From Apteryx mantelli (Eukaryota; Chordata; Aves; Apterygiformes; Apterygidae), in contig NC_089979.1 in NCBI RefSeq assembly GCF_036417845.1, positions 44,586,775 through 44,650,774 of the forward strand: a stretch of DNA of 64,000 nucleotides, given 5' to 3'. Numbering within the stretch: the first letter of the stretch is position 1; each line of letters opens with the position of its first letter. The translations under genes were made by a program, and so were the position numbers. The notes beneath the pieces are model-generated. The model was not told where the DNA came from and ran no database searches. It worked only from the letters and a program-made list of their open reading frames with translations. Of the stretch, positions 1 through 15,000 are shown one piece after another.

Positions 1-3000
1 ATTAAAGTCAATGGCAAAACTTTCACTGACTTGAATAGATTCAGGGTTTTATCTGTCATATTCAGTCCTGGCTCTGAAATGCAGATTTCCAAAATTCTAT
101 AGACACAAATAGAGGCGTTGTGATCTTTGCCATGACTTTATAACTATATCCTGTATTCCTAATAATTTGATCTATTCCTTTTTTACCACCAAAACTACAG
201 CAGAATAATTGGAGATTACATCATCTGTAAGATACTTATATCATGTTAAGAGGCCTCATATTAATTATAGACATTCATATTTTGCCAATTTTTTTTTGGC
301 ATATGCTGAGCAGCTTCAAAACAAAGGCTTCACAAGACTATACATGTAACAAAGAACTTCAGGGCAGCTGGCTTTTCTTTATTTTTTTTTAATTCATATA
401 GCAAGATTAAGTTAGGACTTAATTCCAGCCAAAAAGTCATGGAGAAAAGTATAATTTTCATACACAAGCAGAAAATAAGTGGTGACTGGCTCCTGTAACA
501 GATAATGTTTAACTAAGATTAGCACTGATGTATTAATACAACAATATAGTTGGCCCACTTTTTTCTAAATTAAAAAAAATGCAAATGTGGAAAGTTAGCA
601 GTGTGGATTGGTTTAAAAAGATATCACTGAACAAGGAATGAAAAAGGATGGTGAATCTCTCTTCCCATCTCATATTTAAGCTTTTTAAAGAACCTTAAAA
701 TATACCAACTACCTTAGAATAGACTTCCAAAAATTATACAAAGATATTCTTGATTAAAGCTCATGTGTTTTCCTTCATAAAAGTCCCATTCTAGTTGTGC
801 CCAATGGGAAGCTGAATTCTCAAAAGAACTGTCTTCTCACAATTTGTCTGGTCAAGTGTGAAGTAAGATGTGTGTCTTTTTTCCAAGTCAATAATATTAA
901 ATCATGTTTCAACAGATTCTGCCATGAGTATTAGTAGTAAGATAACATATTTTAGTAGCGCAGAATTTAGCATAGCACAGAATGTTATTGTTAATCATGG
1001 TTTTCTGGTAAGCTCAGTAAATGATGGTGTGATATCAAAACAACAGTAAGAAAAACATAGTAGTCTTTTTTATTTCTTAGTGGCAAGCACTGTAAAACAA
1101 AGAGTGATATAATTAAAGAAAACATTTAAACAAATAATAGGTTCCATCTAAAAATAAAAACACAAAAAAAGGGTCTGAACTAATGCATGGCCAAAAGATG
1201 TAATTCTGCAAATGCCCTCTGGGCAGAAAAGGTCTTAGGGTGGTGTTTCAAAAACAGGCAGAGATGAAATGAGTGGGATTTTACAAGAAAGCCAGTTCAA
1301 CACTGTAGGAACCATTAAAGGAAAAATTAGATTGCCTGCTGGCTTGCGGTCTGATAGGAAAGTCCCTCAATAGTGGATGATTTGTAAGCACACATTCTTT
1401 TTTCAAACAGTAGGTTGCCTGCTCCCTGCTGTTTGAAGTGAGTTTAATATTCATAGATGCATCTACAAGCTATTTACTCAGACCAAAGTGATAGGTTTTG
1501 TTGTTTAGTGCTCCTGCACCACGTGATCAGATGCTTTGTGCTGTGAACCCTTCTTTCACAACTCACATATTTTCAAGATTCATCCGTCAGCAGGCCAGGT
1601 TGGTATTTTGATTGAACAGCCTCTGCCCAGAGAAAATCAGAGAACTGGCGGGGGCTGAGACTGGAGCCTTTCGGGACTCTTCTTTCCAAACCCTACGGAT
1701 TCTGTGTTGAAATCAATGTTTGCAGAAACTCTGTGGCTGACACAGTTTTCTTACAAAGCCGATGGTCAGTTTAGAGGTCTCATGTCATATTTATAAGAGC
1801 AAGGGTCTTAAAACTGATGGCCTGGCCCTAGAACAGTGTGGATAAATATATTATGCCCTCATAAATTCCCCACTTGTTTTGATGGAGAAAAGGTGTTCTT
1901 CATTTCCTGCCCAAAACCTTGAAGTGTAGTATAGCTATAGAGTATTAAACAGCTGCACACAATCTTTCTTTCTCCCACTCTCCCCACAAATATAATACTC
2001 ATTTCAGTTAGCTGTTTATACCAGTTTTGAACCCTCGAGGGTGAAAACTGCTGTGTGCACATAAGATGAATTATCTACTTCATCTTCTGCTTTTCCACAG
2101 AATGTAATCTTCTCTGAAAATTCATTCATAGCTATTAATTTTTATAATTGCTATGTTATTTGTTATACATATTTATAAAATATTCATCCACAGTGTCTGC
2201 TTTGACTGACCTTGTTAATATTGCATAAAAATTACCTGACCAAATTGCTTAGGATTTTTATAGGGTAACTCTTCATTCAAAGACATGAGGCAGCAATTGT
2301 TCTAGAGCAGATTCCATTCCATTGCATGGAAAAGTTGTGATGATATGCACTCTTACTTGTTTAAAAAAAAGTTGTTGACATTGAACAAATTGTTTAAATA
2401 ATGATATAATATGGAGAAGCTAATTCAATTCTGAGGCACTAGAGCTGACTATTTTAAAGTACTGTTTGCAATTCGAAGTAGCAAAACTCCTCAGTTTGAG
2501 GACACACAACAAAATTGAACAATAAATAATTAAGTGCTGAAGAAAGTCTAGCTGAAACTTATTTTAAACCATTCTTGGTTCTGCAATGTGTTGTTAGCTT
2601 TCCTTTAAAATAACATTTACAGGATATTTTTATTAAAAAAAAAACTTATTTAACACTGTTTATTTGTCTATTCTCTGCTTTTTGAACCTTATGCAGTGTT
2701 CTAAGTAACATTTCATTTTCCATTATTCCTTCTGGAGATTTTTGAAACCATTTTTTTCCTTCCTTCTTTTTTTATTTCCCTCTTTTCCCTCTCCGTTTTG
2801 CACAAATACACACAAACCCACTTTGTCCCTTTAGTTTCAACTGATCTATATAAATACTCTTCCTTCTGCTGCAAGGGACCACGTTCTCTTGGATACACAT
2901 ATTCCTCATGTTGCTCTAGCTGGACTGGCAGGAAGTGTTGGTCTTTTGCAGCTCTGAGTTTCAGTCACAGGAATCAAAGAAGCGATTGCGCTTGTGAAGC

Positions 3001-6000
3001 TCACCACTCCCTGTGACCGCTGGTTCTATGAAAGCAGTGGAGAAAACAGACTAGCTGGAATTTGTAGACTGGGAGTCCCTAGACTGGAATTCATAGACTA
3101 TTATGACCAGAGGGGTTTGCTTTCTACATTACGCAGGCCATAAAACTTCTTTCACTCATTCCTACAATGAGAGAAGAAATGCTTCCCTATAACCTAAGCA
3201 AACACTATTGAGTTCAGTGACATACGCATTCTTTTCTTAAAGTGCATATAGTCTGCATCCCTCACTGCCTCGGGTCTCTTACAGGCCATTCATGGTAGAG
3301 TAATATGATTCCAGTCTGTCACACAAGGTTGAGCAGCAACCTGCATATACAAATACTTGCAGCATTCATTATTGATAAGGCTAGGGGAAGCATTAGATAA
3401 TGCGCTACTTAATGTATTTATTGGAGGTGATTTCAGACAGATGATGACTTCAGATGGATGAAGGATTGCATAGCACTCAGAAAAATCAACACAATTTTTT
3501 CTGTTTACTTTTGTGTGTGCACGAAAGTCACAATGAGCCAGCTGCAACATAAACTGTTGACGCAGCAGCTCCTCAGCACAGCTTGTCTGTCATCCAGAAG
3601 GTGTAATCTTTGGAGACATTCACGAGAACTGAAAATAGTTCCTCAGTGGAATTTGAGCAGCTTAGCTACATTTTAATAAATTTTTAATACAACTTCAGAC
3701 TAAAAACTTAATAACCCAACTTTTCTCCGGTTATGTATTAAAAAAAACCCAACAGATACTTTGCCCTCCAATCTCTCCCCTACCCCTTCCAAACCAGTAA
3801 AATGGTGTGGAAATGCTACGGAGCCTGAATTGCAGCCTTGAAAGGCCAGTCCTTCTAATGAAATCAATTAAAGCAAGGTCAGGCCCCAAACAAAGGCAAG
3901 GGTAATAATATTCACCAAATAGGCACTATTTCCCTAATTGTCATAATTTAATTGTCATAGCTGGGACAGTTAAAGATGATTTATTCTGCATCATAGATTC
4001 AGCCATGAATCACACTAAATGGAAGAAAGTCTTACAGAATTAAATAAACATTAGTGATGCATCACAAAATACCTAGAAGTTGAGTTAAGGTGATCCATTG
4101 CTTTGGATGCAATTGCACAGAAAGGTAGCTTCCTCAGCGATTGTACTCAGGAGAAAAGGACTTGCTGCATACCATTCTGGGCAATAAAAAAAACACTCTT
4201 TTTCAAGAGTCCATGTTAAAATTGCATAGGAGGAAACAACTATTAAACCAGACAGAGCAGCACATTAACATAGATACATTGCCTCTGGTACCCAAAGCAA
4301 GCTCTAAAGTCAGAGACTTTAGAATCACAAAGCAGAACAGGACGACTGATGATACCTGCCCATATGGTATCTTCCAAGCATCAGTACCACCCCTGCTACA
4401 GATTCTTCAGTTAAGGAAGAAGTGCCGGTACACAGGAACCTCTGGGGAGAATGAAGCAGCCCAGGCTCCAGGCTATGAGAACGCGGGGAGCGGGGGAGGA
4501 GGCCCACCTGGTGGTTTGTCAGATAGGATCTTCGTTTCATGCCATGTCTGTGCCAGACATGCTATGCCCCTGGTCCTCAGACAGAAAACCAGTAGCTAAA
4601 TTCCAGATTCTCTAGAGAAGCTCTGCACTCTTTCCTGGTCCTGACCTATTCAGCCTTTTCAGGCCATCTGCAGGAAGTTTTACACTACAAGCCCAGACAT
4701 TATATATTTTTCCTGGAATGGCTCCCATTTCACTTATCATTTTTAATGTTATTGTCCCCGTTACTAAGTAACATAAAGTTGCCATACACACCCTTCCCTT
4801 TAAATGCTATTCCTGTGTTATACTTCTTATTTTAATGCACCTAGTCAATTCATTTGGGTACAGATCAGAGAAACAACATGTTTTATTGGCTGAAATACTG
4901 AAGAGCTTTAACTTCAACAAGATGTAGCTTCATTCAGTGTGCAGTGCTTACAAATAGTCAGTGTTCCATTCTGACTTCCACGCTGCACAAGGAGAAGATT
5001 ATTAAAGTAATAATGTGTGTTACAGAGATTTAAAATGTGTTATAAACTAGCGCACTTCTCTAGAGGACGAGAACTTTTTAAGGTGATATGGCCAAATGAA
5101 GTCTCAGCTGGTAGAGAGACATGCAGCTTCTTTACATTTACAGCAGTGAAATATTCTGCCCTTTAACTGAGTCAGACTTAGAGTCCCAAATTTATAACGC
5201 TTACTTTAGGTTAGCATAGCTCAGCTTTGAGTCACTGGCCAATTCATTATCATTATGCATTTATTGTTGAAGTGCTATCAGTTTGCTCCGCACTGTACAA
5301 GAACTACTCCCACAAGGAATTGTGTAAGTCCCACAGAGGTATCTTCAGAGGCATGCATAAACTTGGAAAAGCTCCTGCATATTTGTCCTTTTATATCTTT
5401 CCTCAAGCGACACAGAAGTAACAACGGGAATATCTAATATGCTGAGATGTGCTCTGTCAGATCCTCACAGCATCACCCCCTTCCTCAGGCCTGTCTTTGT
5501 TAGGCCAGGGTAATTAGTTCTTCACATGGCTGGTAATTAAAGCCAGATCTCATAGACCTAAACACTTTGGGGAAAAAGATTAATGATAGGCTCTCTCACT
5601 TTGTGTCTCACAAGGGTGGGGAAATTATAAAGAGGAGGAGGAGGAATGTGGAGGAAAGAAGCATTCTGCACAGTAAATGGAGAAAATGGCAAACAGTAGA
5701 CTTCTGGGGAATGAAAATAAATGAGTTCAGTGGCTTTCCAAATCATCATTTTCTCCATTTTGGGGTGAAATTTGCCTACAGTGTATTTCTCCTGCCTTCT
5801 TCTTGAGTACACCGGGAAGGACTGTGATCCTTTGTTTCCCAGTGTGAAGAGCAAACAGAAAAGCGCGGAGGCAGCAGCCACCTGGTATGACCATACATAG
5901 TTCAGCTTTGACTGATGAGCTGTGAGTGAGCCTGTGTCCCAGATATGTTCAGGGCAAGGGCCACTGACCAATATATTCTGCTTATTTGTTGTCTTATTTT

Positions 6001-9000
6001 AGAATCTCAAAGAAAGATTGGAAAAATCTGTCTTCCAAGGCACTGCCTGCTTTAGCTTTTGTTCCTGAATTTTTTTTAAATAAATATATGAGACTTCTAA
6101 TAAATAAATAAACTCCTGTGGTTGCATTCCCCCACCCCCAAAAGACTTAGTGGCAAACAGAGGAAAGTTTTGAATCAAACTATTTGAGATAAAATAGGAA
6201 AAATCTGATTTCATTTTCCAAGTGTACATCAATATCAGCTCTTTTAATCCCAGCAGAGTTATTTCTAGTTTATAGTTGTGTAACTGACCTTGGAATCTAA
6301 CCCAAAGTGTATTTATATATATCCCCCACCCAAGAACTGATCATAAATGCTTGAGTGCAGGATCGCTGTTCCCTTTCAGCTGCTGCTGTTATTATTTATA
6401 ATTTGTAGTACTGTTAACACCAAGGGGCCACCAATCTAATTAGGATCTCATTTTCCTTTGGAAGAAACAGGACGCTATTGTCCGATATGGAGTTCACACT
6501 AAACTGGGAAGACAGATGAAGTGTATTTTGGAGGAAGGAAACAGAGGGCAGGGAAAGAAGAAATACAGGGGAAACAAACAAAACAAAACAAAACAAAAAC
6601 CCTGTGCAAGCACTGTGTCAGTTCCACACCTTGATTAGGATCCCTATTTTAAATAGGTTTACAATCTAGCTAAAAAGAAAAACCCTCAAGCAAGTGTCTC
6701 AGACAATAAAAGTGGATGGAAAGAAAACTGCACAACACTATTGAGTTCATGCACCTACTTGAAACAACAAGCTGAATAGGTAGACAGTTCTAGCTCATGG
6801 AGGAATTGCATAGTCTTTAAGAAAAAAAGTAGTTTGAACTTTGTCTCCCATTTAAATAATTAAGGTAGGTAATCCTGGGATTTTTTTGTTTACTTCTGCT
6901 CTAGGCCATACCTATTCTGTAAGGACTATTTTAAGAATAGCTCACCAATGACAGAGCTCATTTTTAAATATTATAGAAGTTGTCCCATCAGGTTCTCCAG
7001 TTACATAGGAACTTCTTCTACCTATACAAAAACAAATTAAAAGGAAAATTACAGAACTGGATCTCAGCCACAGGAATCTGCTCCATGCTTCTTCTCTCTA
7101 ATGTGACTCAGTTTTGTACTGGAATATTACCATCTGAGGAAACGTATGTTACCACTGAGATTCTGTAAAACTCCAGTATTCATTGGAGCTTTAAGGGTCT
7201 GGCCTGCAAATATTTAACTTAGGTTTATTGGCTCATTGATTTCTAAGGAGACTTAGCTGGATTAGGCTCTGCATAGCGGACCATCTATGTTAACTTTTCA
7301 GCCATATTTTTTTTCCTAGTTTCTCACTTTTTTACTGAGGATCTCAGGGGAAAAAAAAAAAAAAAAAGTAAAAGCAATAGGCCAGCAAGAGCTTATCTTC
7401 TTCAAATCTCTCTCCAGAAGTTCCCCTGGGGGAGCTTTAGTGTTTAGTGTTTAGTATCAGTGCTTTCTCTTGCCATTTGTTTGTCTCATATTCTTCAAAG
7501 CACAATGTAAGTTTTAGGCACCATTTGCATGCCTCAAACATTCTTGGAATGACAGAAAAGACAGGACTTTCTCATACACATGCGCACACAAACAAACATG
7601 GGAGAAATGTCATGCTTGCGACTTTTCCTGCTCATGGGTGAAGACCTGGTACACTCACCCAAAATTTAAAGGTGTGACAGAATGGGAAGCTGGTGCATTT
7701 AAAATAAAACATATTCAAATCAAACCCTGGCTGAATTTTGAAGCAAGCTTTGGATACAAGACCTCCTGAAAAGCAGGTCCCAGTGAACATACAAGAGGTG
7801 TGAGAAAGATTATTAAAAACAGTTTGAGATGCTGGACTTAAGTGCTTCAAGGATTAACAAAATAAAGATAGGCCTAGATTTTCTCTCACCTGCTGTTTTT
7901 TTGTTTCCACCTTTCTACAGTTTTCCATACTGTTGGCTGTTGTGACGGACTGTGCAGTTTCCAAAAGGAAATAATTAGTGACATAGGCTGGAATTATTGA
8001 GAAATACACAACGTTCAGAATTACAAATGCCTTCAGAGAATTGGTTGATAAAAGTCTAATTAGCATTTTAAAGGGCTGTGGATTCAGTCCTTTTTCCATT
8101 CCCTGGGGTGACTGTACTTTTTCTGAAGGAATTTGACATATATGTCTGGGACAGGAAGAGCCATTAGAACAGTCTTTATGCTCAAGAAACAGCGTGGGAA
8201 AAGCTCAAAGGCTCATTTGGCCTATGTGTCACATGAGAAAGAACTGAGAACACAAAGATGAATACAGCAACTAACAAGAAAAATTATATAAATACAAGGT
8301 TTCAATGTCAGAGAGCTGAGGCAAGAGTAAATCCCTTCTTCATTCTATGCTTGAGCATACCTGATTGTTTATACACAAGTAAATAACGTAATCACAAATA
8401 TGATAGCTGTCTTGACCAAACATAAAACCAAACATGATAAGGTAAGTAAATATCTATTTAAAACACACTTGGTATAAGAATTATATTTTCGATAGGGTTG
8501 CCATGGTTTCTCTCCTCACTCGCTTCTGATTTACTAGGTTTTTTCCCCTGACTTTCCAGTAATGCTCCAAAATTCAGGGCATTTTGATTCTCAGTGTTAC
8601 TGGGGCTTGAGGACTGCTATTGAGGAAAGACTTGTGGCCAGTAGTGATGGGGAGGAAAACAAATGTTATACTCAGTCCCGATCAGTCTCGCCACAGACTA
8701 AGCAAAAGTGTGCCCTTTTTCCTAAAAAATACAATTCAGATTCTGTCAATGGTCAAAATTAAGAGAAAGCATAGCGAAAAAGGAAGAAGAATAAATGGTT
8801 ACAAGGATCAAATCTTGAACTCCTTTTTCAAGTCCGACACAGCTCATCAAGACATTTGCCTGACTAAAGACTGAGTTCAAAACTGACTAAGATGTTAGAA
8901 TTTAGCTCTGAATTTTTTGGAAGTGTGCGAGTGCTGTACAAGATAGGACCTACATTTTTCAAGTTAAATAAACATAATGAACAGATACCAGTTATGTTCT

Positions 9001-12000
9001 GAAAGTCTAAGCTTTCTTCATGCTTTGTAAATGTTAGGAGGATAAAGTGGATTTGGGAACTTTTAATCACCTTTGTTGCAGGCTCGTCTCTTCAAGGGGC
9101 TTCCAGAGCAAAGCAAGCCACAGCTTGACTGATCGTTTTGAAAGGGATTCCGTCAGCCTCACATGCACTCAAAGCAAAATCTTTTATATTTCCTGTGATA
9201 AAATTAATCCAAGTTAGGTTCACAAGGTGAATATACAAAAAAAAGCAAGAGAGGGAGAATTAGAAGAAACTTATTTCCTACTCTCAGGCTTACCATGCAA
9301 GGTGTTTCTCACTTTAACCATATGGGAATTCCTCTCCCACACAGATAAATGAATAAAACCCCCACCCCTTTAAGTGAAATCAACATCAGGTCCATGTAAA
9401 AATTTGTATTTGTTGTTTACTGCTGCACTCTGTCTTTAAACCAGCAATAATGAGGATGAAATTGGCAGTACTCTAAACACTGTGGACAAGCTTTGCTAAG
9501 CTGCAGTGCCCAGGCTACTGATAAAACAAATTAGCATCAGAGTAAGAATAGGACAAGATAGTGCTATGACAGAAATAATATAAGGAATAATAAGAACCCA
9601 GGTGTACATAATTAAGATTGTAATTCAAGCAAAGGGTTCTGGTGACATCATTTATCAATGTCAATACAAAGTCTCAATGGAATTACAGCTCTGTATGTAG
9701 AATTCAGATATATGTGATTTGTTAGAATACATGAAGAATGTTTCTATTAAAAGTAGACAGACAATATGTTAACCTGAAGTAGTGGTGGTGACAGGATGAG
9801 ATACAAAGAGAACTTTTTTTTTTCCTATTCTAGCAAAAGAAGATCAAGCATTTAGAACATTTCTAAGAAACTTGTATGTTTACTTAAAATATCAGCTAGG
9901 GAATCTTTTTTCAGGTTTTCATCCTCCAAAAGGAGCAGAACTGAAGTTTCAGTTCTAGTGTGAGTCAGTGTAGCAATAAAAATAGTGTCTGCTGCAAGAG
10001 TGAATACAGGAACATCCAAAATTACTGATTTTTCCATCTTACTGTATAGCACAATATCACAATAAAAGAAATTTGAGAAAAATATTTCCCTAACGAGGAT
10101 GGTATGAAATACTTTCAATTAAATGTGCAGTAATGTGAGTATTATATTATTATTTTCAAATGAACTCCTTTTTAGCAGGAAAAAAGAGAATGAGTGTTAA
10201 TGCTCTTATTTGCATGTTTTGACAGAGGGTAGACATTAAACAAAAAAATCTAACTTCACAAAGAGTATTCTTGTAAGTAGAATACTTTTACTATTTATGA
10301 AGACAAATATGAAACAGAATCCCCACAAACTGTGTGAACTTAAAGAGCCTTTATTGAACCTAGGAAACTAATTCATATAAAACCAAATCCTTAAAGATAA
10401 TTAGACTTCTAAATATTATTTCAGTACCAAACCACTTGCCACTTAGTCACCTAGTGGACTTCTCAGCCTCAAATAGATGCCCACTCTCCTTCCATAATAG
10501 AGGTGAACAGTATCTTTCTGATAGAGTTATATTCAGTAAATAGTGATGTTAATTAGAAATAAAATGCAGAATGATGTGAGGCTTGACTATTGAATGATTA
10601 GAGAAAAAGATAAAAATCTTTTCAATGCAGTCAGAAAAAGGGTTTCCTTTGACTTGATATCCCTAGCCCTAAACCTAGCCTAAATAAAGTGCCTGCATCT
10701 ACAACTATAAAAATCCACAAAAAATATTGAATAAACTGGGTAGATTTTGTTTTTTGTGTTACTTACTGAAGCAGACCAAATGAAGCCCATAAATAATATA
10801 CACCTCATGAAGTGGCCAGCAAATTGTGATGCTTTTGAATAGAGCTTCTGAAATGTTGTGTGGATTGTATATGGACACTGATAATATCAAGAATCTTTCA
10901 AATTTGGCATTTTTAGATTGAAATTCTATCTAAAAATATATTATATTACCTGTGAAACTTTCAGGAAATGCTGACTGAGGTGATAAAGTCATAATTGTGT
11001 GGGGGTTTTTATTTTGTTTTAATTCTCTGCTGTTGCTGTCAGATGATAACTTCTGTGAAACTTGAAATGTGATACTCAGGAAGATTCCAGAGCTTGTGGA
11101 ATTAGAGCACTTCTGGTCCAAGTATAAAATTCTTGAAAATTTAGCTTAGTTCAACCCCACAGAGCAGGTCAAACAGTAGCAGTTTTGACCTTGAGTGACC
11201 TAATTTGGAAAGGAAATTTGGTCAAACTAGCTGAAAGTAAGAGTTCTCATCAAGGATTAATCCATAGGATCAATATGAACTTTTTATAGCAGACTATTTT
11301 TGGAAGAGGACTAAAAAAGGTTAGAATACTTTTAAAACTTGAAAAAGCAAATTACTATGATGTAAAGGGAATGAAAATATAACAAGCAGGAATCTTGATT
11401 TCATATCAGCATTTAGCCATGAAATACAGAAAAAAATTGACTTTAAAATGATATTTTTGTGTCTCTCCGCAAACCGTAGCTGAGCTTGTAAACACTTGCT
11501 TACATTACCTCTTCATGATACTGAACAAATAACACTTATGTTTGCATTTGACTGATACAAACACATGACAGGTTTTTATGACTTCTATAAAGTCAAATCA
11601 CATATTAATATACCTCCTTATTTGAAAGTCTTAATTACCCCATAAACAAAAGAATTAGGAAAAAATATAAATACAGCTCTTTTTTTAAGCTGTTGTACAC
11701 AAATATCCTACCCTTGCAGCATAAGAATAGGAATAGGAACTCTTTTAGGGCCCTATTAACAGGACCCTTTCGATAGCCATGTCACTAGCATCAGATGTTC
11801 ATGCATGTCCTCATGTTACCTTGCCTAAGGAGCTAAAGGGCAGAATGATCGCACTTCCCCCAGATTGTTTTTAAAGGTTGCTGTCCCCTTCATTGACTCC
11901 ATTCCCCTTGTCTCTCCCTTAATTAAAAGCCAAACTGAGATCCAGCTTCTTAGCATCAATGAAATCTGATGTTTTCTCAGCTGTCATAAGGCAGATTCCC

Positions 12001-15000
12001 CAGAGCTTGCTACTGACCTGGGTACAGTTTGTATATTGTAAAAGAGAATGACTGACACCTTTCACCTGGAGCAAGCTCCATAAGCACTGGGGGCTTTTTT
12101 TATCAAGTTCAGCAGCTAACACAGTCATTCTAGCATTCTAGCAGCATTTGAGTGTATTTCAGTCCATTTCAGAATACTCTTGAAACGCTGGCCAAAATTT
12201 ACAGATTACGCTAAATCTCAAAAAAAGTTATACAAGCTTTACGTAAGAGTAAAAAGCTTTCTAGTATGGTGATTTAATTCAGACTTTCAGCCTGTTCTGT
12301 TTCTGATAAGGCAAATCTACAGCTAGTCTCTTCTATTAAGCTTTTCCAGCCTTCACTTGTGGTCGTTGCAAGGGGAACAGTATCCCTGAGAAACAGCAAG
12401 CCAACTCCTTACGTAAACTATCTTCTTACGTACTTTCCCTCTTCCCTTGGCTTTTTTCCTGAAGATAAGGAAATGGCATCAACTTCATAATGCTTTTTAT
12501 TCAGTGCAGGAAAGAGCAGGTATTTGTAAGATAATTGGTCTCTTGGTCCTGAAATTTCTATTCTTTCTCATTCTCCTTCACCTCCCTCACTTTTGTCCTT
12601 TGTAATTCATCTCTCTTCTATTTACAAGATGTCTGTTTCTGTGCCCCAATATTTGGTATTTGATTTCTGGACTATCCCTTCCCTAGAAGCTGACTATATC
12701 TTCATAAAATCTTTCAGAGTATGTACCTCATCTACCTTCTGTAGATGTGTGTGATGATGGAGAAAGACCATAATCCTGTTTCTCCAAACCTCTCCATTAC
12801 GATTTGGAAGTTGGCTAGGATTTAATGATCTCTTCAACAATTGCTGGATGATAACTATTTCCAGATCTGAGCTCTGCTTTCAACAGCAGAACAATAGAGA
12901 TGTAGGGCTTACTAGTGAAGAACAACATTTTTTATTTTACAAAACAAGACTCTCAGCTTCAGTGGTGTTATTCATGAAAAACACCTTGTGCATATGCATT
13001 ATGAGACAGTGCTTAATTGAATGATTGCATAATATGTTGTTCCACAGAATAAAATATGAAATATTCATCAGGCTAGAGAGAGTTAGAATGCCTGGTAGTT
13101 AAGTCACTCACCAGGGAAATCCAGCTCCTACTCCTCACTCCAAGTGAATATTTAAGTAGTTTATACAGCATGGCTTTAAAAGCAGCTAAAAATTTTGCCC
13201 CAAAACCTACTATGTCTATACTACTCGTATAGTATCCCAACAGACAGGAATCTGCTCTGAGTGAGGTATGGGGAAACACAGTTAAACATAGATCACCTAC
13301 ATCCCTGCATATAGTTAAAGCAATCAGATGCCTTAACCACTAGGCAGCCGGGTTTAATGGAACTAAAACCTCCCTACATATTTTATTTTTCAGGAAATTA
13401 TTGACTTGGCCTAGCTGCCTCATTCAGGAAAGGGTTTCCAGATGGGACTCCAGAATAGAATGAATCACTTTACTGCAGTCTAAATTTGCACTGAGTTTAG
13501 TCCCTGTGAGGATGTGGCACAGGCAACCCATATATGTCCTTGGCTAATATGTAGAGCTCTCCACTCACTCTTCGCTTCTCTAAATCAACTGGTAAGCACC
13601 CAGCTCACCTGGTGCCTCATATTGGACAACTGGTATTGGTAGTAAGGTACCAAAAATGTTGTAATAGGCTGTACTTCAGCATGTAAATCATGTTGCAGAT
13701 TTAGCCTTTGCCGATTTGTGAGATGGAAAGATCTTCAGGAAAGATGTTTTGGTGAAGTACTGCCCTTGGATTAGTTTAACTGACCTAATGATAAGTGCAT
13801 GTGTCAGAAACATGAGATGACTTTTTGAAGTAATAGTGGAAAAGAAGTTTAGAATGCATAAAATTGAGAGTAAAAGGATATATTTATTGTAAAATTGATT
13901 AAAAAATCATTTCCACCTCAGAGCACAGTTAGATCTATCAAAAGCTATGTACATATTTTACCAGCTTCTGGTAAATAGTAATAATTAAAAAAAAGCCTTC
14001 TGATTTTTGCAGGGTATCTCAGAGAAGTCATATTTATTCCTGTATTTATTCAGAGGGGAAGAAATGATACTGGGGAAATAACAAACTCTGGGGAGACAGA
14101 ACCAATCAGAATAAATAAATATGCCCAAAAAAATAACAGAAGCAAATGTGGCACCAAATATCACTGATAGACCAGGAATACATTAATTCAGTACTGCAAA
14201 TTGCTTTTGCTTAAGGCAGATGTACTTGGTATACCCTCTTAATTATTGCTCTTCTTATCAGTTTGCAACTGAAATCACATTCTCTCAGTAGCAATCAGGG
14301 AATGCTATGATAATATGAAATTCTAGGAAGAAGAGAGGTTCTAAACCAAAAGGCTAGAGAATTTTTTTTAAGTTTGCATTGTAACAACCACCTTGTGCAC
14401 TACCCATCAAGCGAACGAATTCCACAGCTTCGGAGGTTGGGGAAACTTTTGACCAGCAGAGACTTTGCCATTTATGATTCATATCCTTTCGACACACCTT
14501 CTTTTTGGCCACTCAGCCTCTTCTTGAGCTTGGAGAAGACAGGAGGATGGTTCTGTAGCTGACTGATGAAGCAGAGGGTTCAACTTATTAGCTCCTGTTC
14601 GCCTAGAGAGTGTTTTTTCTTGAAGTGCTTTTACATACATATGTATTTGTAAGTGTGTATGTATCTATATCTCTATAGGAGATAAAACTTTTTCTTTACC
14701 TGCTTATGGATACTATTTGGTGATGAGAAGGAAAAGCTGCTGTGTTCTCACAGCAGAGAAGGTAGGTAGCATAGAAACTTATCAGGTGTTTAGCTACTTG
14801 TGTGTGTCCAAAGGATTAGAGGTGTTCTAACATCTGTCAGTCAAAGCAGTAGGACTTTGTTTCTTGGCTTGAGAAGTGATGTCTCCTCTCATTTCCCAGG
14901 GGCCAGGACTCTAATCCACTCTTTCTTCCAGCACTGTGTGGCATACACTGATGAGTTAGCATCTTATTAAGTAATCTACTTCCATCTTTTAATGAAAAGT

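Noticed and set aside
4141..4599. 152-codon plus-strand frame with a Gly-rich segment
   Set aside because: It begins at TTG, has no domain and shows no transcription signals. The Gly-rich part comes from a local GC-rich patch.
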